From the NCBI GenBank assembly GCA_035772405.1, contig JAYKKM010000439.1, forward strand, positions 7,731,501 through 7,795,500: DNA of 64,000 bases, written 5' to 3'. The position numbers and the translations under genes are program-made. Positions within the stretch are counted from its first letter, which is position 1. Every line of letters begins with the position of its first letter. This DNA is from Chrysogorgia sp. JL179-B06. Taxonomy: Eukaryota > Cnidaria > Anthozoa > Scleralcyonacea > Chrysogorgiidae. The notes under the pieces are model-generated. The model saw nothing but the letters and a program-made list of their open reading frames with translations, did no database searches and was not told where the DNA came from. Shown piece after piece: positions 24,201 to 36,200 of this stretch.

Positions 24201-27200
24201 TCTCTTTCGCTAGCTGCTACCCGAAGGTATATAGGGGTGGGCGCTACTCCTATCCCTGGAATTAATCACTTACCCCAGCCGGAGTTGGTCCCATTTTTAT
24301 TTAAGGCTATTGGAGAACGCCCGACCTATAAATTAGCACGGCTCATTGGATTATGCCAACACTGATTATCAGTCTCCCAGGACTGTTATCTAAACTAGGA
24401 GCACCAGAAATGTCTCGTAATTTTTACAATTGCGACTTTCCCATAGTGGTAACCCATCCAGTTAGTGTATCAGAAAGCATCATCACCCGAAGGTGCTTTT
24501 CGTGAGGGTCCTCAATAATATATTCTGTAACTATGAGCCAATTAGCATATGGCCAAAACCTACTGCTATGTTTAAATACATAGTGTATGTCATCTTACTG
24601 ATATTATCGAAAATCTACAAGGCATGTTTTGTATCTTTGATATAAAAGAAGGTAAATTCTTAACCAAAGCGGACATAACATTTTTACGTTCCTTATTCTT
24701 TTCTAATAAAAATAAGTTAAACTTAGAAATCACCATGCATAACCAAAAAATATAACTCTCAGTGTCAGTGCATGGGGATCTTTCATGGCATGATCATATT
24801 GGAAACTTAATAAAAAAGAGAAACTACAGACTTGTAAAATCATATCTACCACTGGACTCACGATATAATCTTTACACTTCACTAATTCTACCACTTTTCG
24901 ACTACAAATACTCCTCCGTTCTCCTCCACAACTAAGGCTTTGAAAATACTCAACTGGACACCATTGGAAATCAGACGACAGCAACAGCAACATCAACTTA
25001 TTTTTATTTTTAAATGTATTAACAATCTTATAGACTTTGTCGAGTTTGAACAATTACAAGAAACAGCAATATTCATCACTACAATACAAGGACAAGCAAT
25101 AACTTACACCTTGCCTAAAAAACAAAACAACCTGGGGAAAACAATAATTAATCTACCAAGCCTCAATGAATTTCAATAACCTGGATATCAAAACAAGATT
25201 CACTGACTCTACATAATTTCATGTCTCATTTCTCGAAATAATTTTGAAGGAATTAATAACGAACATCAATTATTTTTTGCTAAAACAATTACATTATTCG
25301 CTCTCAATTTCTATGAGGCGATAGTTAACTCGGACTTTGCCATAATTATAACTATCAGCTCATAGAAATGTCGAGTTCATAAACGTAAATAGATTACTGT
25401 TAGTAGAAAATAATTACAATACACAAATCATGCAAGTAAGAGTAGCTACAACTGTTGCCAATTTTTTAAGGTACGAACCTCGAAATATCCATTTCGTCGA
25501 ACAAACGGTAATGACAGGACACCCATAATTCCAAAAATAACGAAAAGCAACACTCCAGTTATTCCAGCTGTACCATAAAACCACCCTTCGTTACTTTTTG
25601 TCGTAAATATGTATTCCAAAACCGCAATCCTCGAATCAGTGACAACTTGAGAAAAATTTCAACAAATGTTAGTATGTTTTGTAAATTTTTTTAGCGGCCC
25701 TAACGTTAATGCCAAAAATAGCCAAATTTATCAACATGTACAGTATATTATATGATATCACTTACTGTATCGTCCAAGATGTCCAATAAAATGGAGAACA
25801 GCTTGTATTAAAATCACAATGGCAACTGCTTTATGAAACTCAATATGTTCATCAATCGGAAGATATCTTCCAATCTTTGTAGACCGTAACCAAGTAAGCG
25901 AACCTTTCATCATCAAGACTAAAATAAATACGCTGTTGAAGTTCAAACACATTCCATGAGCACGAGCAACTATCACCCAACCTCCTTCGTTTTTCCTCTG
26001 AATGGCGACCCAAATAAACAATGTAGTGTTGATAGAGAAATAAAGAAATATGAAAAATAATTTCGTTGGGTTTTTCTTAACGAAATCCCAAAGTAGTTTT
26101 GCTAATGCTCGTTTCCTAACAGGATTCGCCCTTTTATCTAAATCTGGCGGAGGATTCAACCAATTTCCAGCCCTAGAGAAAGAGGGAATTATTATGAGTT
26201 ACTGTAGGGTGTTCCTATAATATATGTTTTATATCACTATTTCTATAATACATAATATATAATAATTCAGTATACTGCAGAATACAGAATGGACAACGCG
26301 CAAATCACAATAAGGTAATAACATGACTTTTGGAGGGCATATTGTTTATTAATGGCCCGCGTAGTAGGGAAGCGATTTGCCACGGGCGTAGAGGGAGGCC
26401 GAATCCGCGGTACTACAGCGGTTTAACACAAAAATGTTGAAAATATTAAATCACATCCTCTAGGAGCAGCCATTCCTCACGTTGTAAGCCATATACAAAC
26501 TACCGGAATTGTTAAAGCATTGTTAGCAGTAAATTATTGGATTGTAACCAACCCCAAAACAACAAAGATCCTAACCCTAACTCTACGCCTAACGAGTTTT
26601 CTAACCAACCCGCCGCCTAACGAGTTTTTTAACCCTAATACTAATTCCCTAATAATAACACTAATAGTAATACGAACCCTAATACTAACCCTACTAACTA
26701 ACACTAACCCTAATACTAACCAACCGTAATATTAACTCTAATACTAACCAGCTAATAATAACCCTAACAATAATATTAACCTCCTTTTCAAATCCTCAGA
26801 GTTTGTGATTGTGGCGAGCGTAATTTAATATTCATCAACATTTTTGAGTTAAACCGCTGTAGTACCGCGGATTCGGTTTCCCTCCACGCCCGTGGCAAAT
26901 CGTTTCCCCGCGTAGTAACATTTTGTTGTCATTATCATCAATATACAAGGCCAAATAATTATAAAACACACTCGTACATTATAAACCAAAGGTGAGCGGG
27001 CTTCAAATGTACTTTCGGCCCTTCTAGTGAGTGTTTTCAAGAGGGCGGTTTGATATTTGGCCGCGTATAATACAGTAATTGATGATAATATTCAATATAC
27101 AGACGATACATGAATCAAAGCTCCCACATTCACTACATCAGTGTATATAAATATAACATATTATGCAAGATGCAACATCCAACATGCAGCTTGCATATAC

Positions 27201-30200
27201 ATGCAATATGCGACTTATATAAGATACAAAACGCGACATACATGTACAATATGCAACATATAATACCTATACAACATGTAACATGCAACTTATTATAACA
27301 TACTTCTAACTTCTAACAGCATACAACATTTCGTCCTCATGCATCAACAATCAATTTATAATTTTCAATATCATAATCTAATTGTTAAATATAGAACATA
27401 TTATCCACATATGATATAGATAATTTTAAATCTGTCCATTTTGATCAACATCAGTTTCTTCAAAGAATACCTCAACAAGCTCTTGCATTTGTTCATTATT
27501 AAATTTTATGTTGCTTTCTTGAACACATGACTGTAACACAACTTTCATTTCTTGTATGTTTAGATTACCATCACCTTAAATAAAAAAATAAAACATTGTT
27601 AAAACCACGCAACCCGGCTTTACCTGGTTTCCAAGGGGCGTGGGGAATATAATATGATTACAAATGAATATAAAAAGTTAATCTAAAGTAGATTATACGA
27701 GGACTAACTACAATATAGGTTGGATTATGCTAAAGAAAGTAATATATTGTACATCTTTTGTCAAAATTTCATCTTCATGCATTTTTCGCTGACAATTTTG
27801 GCAATTTGACTGTTAAGAAAGCTGGGATTAGTTACCGGAAATCTAAAACAAATTAAATTCATCTAGAGAGTAACACTTTTCTATAGACAGTAAACAGCTT
27901 TGATTCGCAACCAGGTAAAGGACATACAGTAGGGTATGTTGTAACACTACTCTGTTTAGAGGTAAATTCAGATTAAGTTACCAATTTTAAATAGGGTCAT
28001 CACAACAATTGTGGATATTTCCCCGAAAAGTACAACAAAATAAGCAGTAGAATTATATGAGGTGGGTATCTGACGTTAAGTAAGTTGGCCGGCCGGCCGT
28101 AGCCGGAGGCGACCCGTATAGGCTCCTCTTTCAGTAGCTGCTACCCGAAGGTAGGGGGTAGGCGCCACTCCTATCCTTGGAATTAACCACGTACCCCAGC
28201 CAGAGCTGGTCCCAATTTTATTTAAGGCTCTTGGTGAAAGCCCGACGTAACACTGCTCATTGGATTATGGCAACACTAATTTTCAGTCTTCCCGGACCGA
28301 TATATGAACAAGGTGGTAACCCGTCCAGTTAGTGTACCAGTGGTACGGTGCTTATAACTTTGGAAAGTCAAGCAGCGGTCAGTGACCACTATATTATACC
28401 TGTGTCGGTATATAATATCTGACGTTCAAACAGTATATAAAATTATATGGGATAATCAGTGAATATCTGCGAATATGGGGTCATCATAACAGGGTCACTA
28501 TACAATGTAGGTATCTCCCCGAAATTAAATAGTAGTATAGAAATTATATGCAGTCACCACATAAAGATTACGTGGATCACCAACGTAATTGAATACATTG
28601 TTTCTGTCAAGTTCAGACGGTTACAACGTCTAATATGAATTAAATTTGTCTGAATTAAATACGAGTTGTGCGACATATAAACCAGGAAATATTTAGACTT
28701 ATTTTATATTTCATGCTACGCCAATAAATTCATATGTCGCTGAAGACACTTTCATAGTCGGTTTCTGTACTCACCATCGATATCGTAAACATCGAAAAGG
28801 AATTTTAATTTCTCTCTTTCAGTTCCTTTGATCAATATTTCGAGACCATTAACAAGTTCCTTCATGTCAATTAAACCATCATTGTTAGTGTCGAACATGC
28901 CAAAAAATCTTTCTGCAAAGAAAGACTGAAAAACAAAAACTTATTTAACAGTCGTTGATTCAGTTCTTAAAACAGATATTTTGTGGTTTTAACACTAATT
29001 ATTTTACGATAACTCTTACACAGGCAATATTTTAGATTTATCATAAAAAGTGAGCAACGACGGCAACGAAGGCAATGAAGGTAATGAATGTAATGATTTT
29101 CCACACAGTTATTTAACTGAAATGTTATTTATATTTAAACACAATCAATGGAATCTACTGTTTTTAAACTCAGTATAGCAATATTTGTGAGGTGATGCGA
29201 TCACCTGCAATGCAATGTTATGCAGCATAACTATTATGTTTATGCTCGATGCTCAAAACGATTATCTCACGATTATGCTCGAAATACATTATATTATGCG
29301 CCATTATGCTCACATAAAAAAATAAAAAAGTCAGGTTTTTACTTTACTAAAACATCATTTAAATTACGCAAAATACATTTTAACGCTTGTTTTATTGAAG
29401 CATGAGAGACTTGTCTCAATGTATTCCTCCATCGCTCTGGCTTGGTTATTACGAAATGAGTTTTCTAGTAATGAGGCACTGACTACGGGGCTCAGGCCCC
29501 CAATTCCACTGAGGTTTTTTCGTTACAATTATTCCAGCATAATGCCTCATGGGTGGCGTGGGACACCGAAAGATTTTCCGGTGTGCCCCAAGATCTTATA
29601 AGCTCCTAAAATCATATTTCTACGCGCGACAGTCACGCGAATTCTAATCGGGTTAATGCTCAAATTTTCTAGTAAGAATCTATGAATCGTGCCTTTGATG
29701 CAAAGTCTAAATTTACAATGACCGGTATTTTGAATTTAAACCTTGCCACATGGAAAGTCACAAAGCCAGAATTAGTTTTGAAAATTTGTTTTCAGTTTTG
29801 CTTAAAATAATTGGCCCTTGCAATTCAGTATTTCCCGGCTCTTCTTTAAGAGCCACTCCGACCTTATAATGCATGATTTATTCTCCTCACTATTATACTC
29901 AAAATTATGCTAGCATAATGAGGAAATCCCTATATCGTTGAGTTTTCCTGTTGATTAAAAATCTCAGTAATTATACTGAACTTCGTCTGAACCCCTAAAT
30001 ATCTCCGTACCTAGCTACCTATAGCTACATGAGTTCCTTCACCCATGCTACCATATACCAACCTCTCTCAAGTGAAGTATTTTCTTAAATTGATCAATGG
30101 TTATCTTCCTGTTTTGTAATGCATCAACATCAAATTGGTCTTCTATCCACCGGTACCATTTGCTATCAACGGACGCACTAAAAATAATTTTATAATGACT

Positions 30201-33200
30201 TTTCATCTTTAAAATTCTTGATATGGCGACGGAGCATTCCGTACATCGTTATATGATGATAAATAGATATTCAATAGTTACGGGAGACGATTAGCGTAAC
30301 GTTAACATCAGTACCTGACAAAATCATGACTTTAATTTTTTTTTTATTTAACTTATAATATGACGCGCATTAAGTTAATTTATTGTTTCCGGTCCGTATC
30401 CTACCAAATCCTGCTTTCTGATTGGCTAACGAGCGGTTTGTATGACCACATAATTTCAGTTTTAAATGCATTTTATAAGCCGTAAAATATTCTAAAAGCA
30501 TTTGAAAATGAATTCAAATGGTATTGAACATATCGAAAGACATATAAGTGAGTTTTTTTTTCGGAACTAAGAGACTTAACTCTCAATTTCCTTTGACGAA
30601 TTAAGGTAAAAGCACAGACTTTCGCTTTTTGTCCACTGACTAGAAATACTGATGACGACCGATAAAAGAAGCCAGGATATTAAAGAAAAAATAAATAAAT
30701 ATTTACCGTTATAGTCAGTCCGTATTAAGAACTTTTCCCCTTTGTCTCAAAAACGTCCCTCGGCCTACAGCCTGCCTCGGGCCGTTTTTGAGACCTCGGG
30801 AAATATTTCTCCACATGGTCCTCCCAGCCGGTAAATAACATATTTATTATATGACTTGGCTCGTGAGTGGTCTTAACGCAGCTTTTCTGCAATCTGATTG
30901 GTTCCTGAGCGGTCTTTACAAACCGATAAAGACCGGTCATTATACGCAACCGCTGGAAAGATTTTAAAAATTACGAAAAAATTGAGGAAATGTGAGAAAT
31001 TTAAAATAGCCAAATAATAAAAACCTTATTAACCTCGTTTGGTCGGTCTTTACGGCAAAATTATACTGCCCTTCGTCCTTTCAGATCTCAATTCTCTATA
31101 CATCTGACCAAAGTCCTCGAAAACCTACAGCTCATAAATAGGCAGGATCTGAAGATCAGCTACAACCAACATGCTTTGCCAAAGGTCGCTCTACTGTGTC
31201 AGCGTTGGTCGCAGAAATGGTTTAATGTGACTGACAACTCGCCGGATGGGAGTCCATGCCCTTTCTCTGGACTTTGGAAAATCCTTTGATATGGTAGATA
31301 ATGGGATCCAGGTAAGCTTGCTGGATTTAACATCAACCAAAGTTTCTGGTTGTGGATTCGAAGTCTTCTGGAGGGCAGAAGTCAACAGATTAACACTTTG
31401 TCTGCGGTAATGCCTTGTGTCCCCCAAGGGTCCGTCATTTCACCGACACTTCTTAATGTGCATATAAATTATCTTGGAGACTCAGTTCTAGACTCACTAG
31501 TTGTCGACACGTGCATGCAAATACGCGGACTATTGCACTCAAGACGAATCTATCCAACTAGGTGCCACGAGCCATATGGAAGAGGTCGTCGACGCCATGC
31601 ACACCTGAGCCGACAAGAACAAGATGACTCTAAATTCAAAGAAGACCAAGGATATGTGGTAAACCGTATCCCTGAGCCGCCTCCCCTCTCCACGACTGGT
31701 GGAGAGATGATCGAAAGAGTCATCGAGGGCTCCTTTAAGCTACTAAGTGTCTGGCATCAGAACAATCTGAAATGGAATATCCACATTGAGAAAATTGCCA
31801 AAAAAGCTAGCTAAAGGTTGTTCTGTCTTAGGGAATGCCGTACTCCGTAGGATCAACCTTCCAACAGAAGTTGGCGTCATATGCTATCAGACGATAATCC
31901 GATCCTTATTGGAGTATGGAGCACTAATTTGGGGCGGGATCCCACAATATATAATTGACGAATTAGAAAGCATCCAAACCAAGAGTCTGCGAATACTGGG
32001 CCTCCCCAAAGACTCACTTCCATCACTGTTGGGAAGAAGAGACTCAGTAACACTCAAAGAATATGAACGTATCAAGAATGATAGTTCAAACCCCTGTAAC
32101 AAGTTCATACCACCTCCTGGTGACCACCCATACAGCTTGAGAACAATGGGGGTCATTCCCATGCTGTCTCTTGCACCGAGAGACGGTATTATTATTATAT
32201 ATAATTAACGGTATTATTATTATATATTATTCTAATGGTCTGTATATAATATATTAGTTTGTTATAGTTTTAAGTTTAAAAATTATTGTAAATCCATTGT
32301 ATTTTTCATCTTAAAATGGATATTAAAGAAATTATTATTATATTATTATTATTGTTCACACGACCGCGTGTGTTACATGTGTTCCGATCCAAATCCCGTA
32401 ATGACAATAACAACAAAACGATACTTTGTTTCTTTTCAACTCATATTAATATAGTTTACACTCGAAGGACTTTTATATCCCTTTCTGTCAAAACCGCATG
32501 TCCCCAAACCGGAAGTTACAAAAGTTAACTTAGGGGGAGGGGCTTTAACTCATTTTTGTACACCTAACACACTCCCCTGCTTAAAGAGCGTCCTACTGGA
32601 CGTTACAAGATTGACCTAAACACAAACACTTCACTAGGGTGATCAGGCCTACCGAGGATGTTCCGTCTAACTCACTTTCACTGTTCTTTAAATACTCTCA
32701 TTTAACGTCCTTATTTATTGTGATTCCTAAGAATCACTAAATGTTACTATGGTTGGTTGCATCACTGGCGTTACCAGGGGTGGATCTGGATTAGTTTGGA
32801 TGCCCTCTTCTTGAAAGAGTTCGCTGGGATGTGGTCCATGGTCCCCTGTCGCCATTGTCGCCTCCTCCTCCTCCAAATTTGGCGCATGTGCACTCTCACC
32901 CGTCGTCGGAGGGGCTGTCGCAATCAACACAGGAGAAAGTCCCCGAAACACGAGTTCGTCACCGCTGTCGCCATCATTAGGGTTCATCTGCCGCGAGTCG
33001 TCTTGCCTTACGTGTTTTCCTTCCCTGCGCCGCTGTTTACCCACCGGTCTGACGTCATCAGGAATATCTGGTGGTAAAAAGTCACAGGGTAGAAGAAGAT
33101 TCCTGTGGAGTACTCGAGATCTACCCGTGCCATGACCCTCTGGTTTAACCACGAATACCGGCATCTCTCCTTTTTGCTCCACTACCTCGTGTATCTGGTT

Positions 33201-36200
33201 TTCCCAGTAAGATCTGAGTTTTCCAGGTCCCCCACGCTCAGATAAGTTGCGTACTAGCACTCGGTCCCCTGGCTTTAACTGTGTAAAACGGACCTTCTGG
33301 TCATAGTGTTTCTTTCCTATGGCTGCAGACTTACTACAGTTCTTCGTAGCTTTCGCGTAAGCCTCTCTCATGGCACCTTTCCATCTTTCCACGAACTCGG
33401 TGTGATTTCCTTTGGCTACACAAGGCGATGTTCCAAACAGGAGGTCAATTGGAAGTCGTGGTGAACGTCCAAACAGCAGGTAGAACGGCGAAAACCCGGT
33501 GGCGTCGTTAAGTGTGCAATTGTATGCGTGCACTACCTTATTCACTGAGTCCTTCCACTTGCTCTTTCTATCCTCTGGTAAAGTTCTTAACATTGACAAC
33601 AACGTTCTATTAAACCGCTCAGCCTTTCCATTTGTCTGAGGGTGGTATGGCGTAGTCCGTAGTCGCTGGACTCCAGTTAGCTTCTCTAACTGATGGAACA
33701 AATTGTTTTCAAACTCTCTGCCCTGGTCGTGTAGTATTTTTGCTGGAAAGCCAAATCGAAGAACAAAATCGTTATACAATTTTTCAGCAGCGGTGGTACT
33801 TGATTTGTTCTTTGTTGGATAAGCTTGCGCAAATCTGGTTAAAATGGTCCACGATCACTAATAAATACTCGTAACCTCCCGAGCTTGTCTCCAGATGCAT
33901 ATAGTCAATTGAAATCAGTTCAAAAGGCGATGATGTTGTTATGTTGCAGAGCGGTGCACGTGCTTGCAAGACTGGTCTTCTCTGCTTTAGGCATCCACAA
34001 ACATTGGTTACAAAATGAGTGATGTCCTTTTCCATGTTGGGCCAATAAAAACGTTCCCTAGCTAGTTGCACCACCCGCGCTGTTCCTAAATGTCCCATCT
34101 CTTGATGAAGTTCCTTGAAGACTGTATAATGGTACTTTCGTGGTAATACCAGCTGTTTGTAAGGGCCGCTTTCTCGTCGTAGTAACCCGTCTTTTCCAAT
34201 CTTGAGCTTGTGCCATTGCCTTAAGAGTGCCTTGGTACCAGGTAGTTCTCTCTTAGTGTCTTGAAAGGATGGGCGTCGTTCCGACTTGAAACCTAGTGCT
34301 CTACCGATTGTTCGATCTTGCTTCTGTGCTTGCAGAATTGTGTCATTGCTAATGGCAGGCTGATCATCTAAGAGAAACTCCTTATCAACCTCCACTAGGT
34401 CTTCGTCATACGTTAGCACCGAAACCCAAATTGTGTCACCGTGATGTTGTGCTCTGATCCCGTCAATTGCTGCCTTGATGTGGTCAAGAGATATATCTTC
34501 AGTGCACTCTCCCATATAATTTATGAAACCCAGCGGCATCCGCGACAATGCATCTGCGTCTCCATTGGAGTGTCCTGGTCTATACTTGATGTTAAACGTG
34601 AAGTTAGCAAGCTCAGCAACCCAGCGATGACCCGTCGCGTTTAATTTGGCTGTTGTCAACACGTAGGTAAGTGGGTTGTTATCAGTGTAGACTGTGAAAT
34701 GGGAGGCGTAGTAAAGGTAATCACGGAAGTGCTCGCAGACCGCCCACTTCAGTGCTAAAAACTCCAGTTTATCGGAATGGTACTTCTTTTCTGCAGGGCT
34801 GAGTGATCTGGAGGCATATCCCATCACGCGCATCTTACCATTTTGCTTCTGGTACAAAACAGCTCCTAATCCTTCTTGCGACGCATCTGTATTCAGCACG
34901 AATGGTTGGTTGTAATCTGGGTATCCCAGGATTGGAGGGTTTGTTAAATGGTTTAGGAGTTTTTCAAGAGCGTTTTGGTGTTGTTCTTGCCACACAATTG
35001 GTGTTGACGATGGTACTGGTCCGCTGTTCTTGGATTTAGAGATCTTGTTAGAAGATTTGGTCTTCTCTGTAGGGGGAGCTTGTAACAGGTCGAATAGTGG
35101 TCGAGCAATCCGTGCGAAATTCTGAATGTACCTTCGATAATATCCAAGAAGTCCGAGAAGTTTCCTTACTTCTCCTACTGTCGTTGGCGTGGAGTCTTTT
35201 AAGGTTGTCACTGCTCTGACCTTTTCAGGATCCAGTCTATACCCCTCTGATGAGACAATCTGTCCGAGATAGTTCACTTCGCTTTGAAACAGCTTACATT
35301 TCCTCGGTTTAAGCTTCACTCCATTTGATCGAAGTCGCCGTAGAACTTGACGAATATGATCTACATGCTCTTCGAATGTCTTGCTAAATACGATAACATC
35401 GTCAATATATGGTATACAAATTTCATCTCTGAGACCCTCGAGACAATGTTCCATAAACCGCTGAAATTCTCCAGGTGCATTCATGAGGCCAAATGGGATA
35501 CGAACCCATTCAAATAATCCCCACGGTGTGATAAACGCTGTTTTGTGTCTGCTCTCCGGGCTTACGTAGCCTTGGTGATATGCCTTTCCTTGATCTAGCA
35601 GTGAAAACCAGTTGTTGCCGCCAAGACTCTCCAGTGTAGCTTGAACTCTGGGTAGAGGATGTCGATCAGGCACTGTCTTCTGGTTCAGCTGCCTATAATC
35701 AATACATAACCGAAGTGTTCCATCCTTTTTCCGTACACAAACAACAGGTGAAGAATAAGCAGAACGTGACTTCCGAACCCATCCTCTATTCAGAAGGTCT
35801 TCAACATATTGTTTAACCTCAGGATACAGGGGCCGTGGCACAGCTGTATAGTTCCTCTGTACTGGTGTTGAATCAGTGAGATTAATATTCATTTGCAGCC
35901 CTTCTGCATTACCAATTTCGTCTGCTTTGGAGAATGATTCAGCTTCCTCTTGTAACATCTTTTCAGCCACACGTTTTTGTTCACCTGTGAGTCCCTCAAG
36001 GTTAACATCAGGAATATTATGGTTAGATACGTTACTTTCTCTGATGACTTTCTGTCCTTCCATACTTTCTTTACTGGTCATTGTGCTGGCAATGTGCACT
36101 TTGGTTTCAACACTCTCCCTCATTTCCATCTGCAACTTCCCTTTGTTTTACCTCAAGTGGGTTAATTGATCTTACTAGTTGTAGTCTTCCCAAGACTGTT

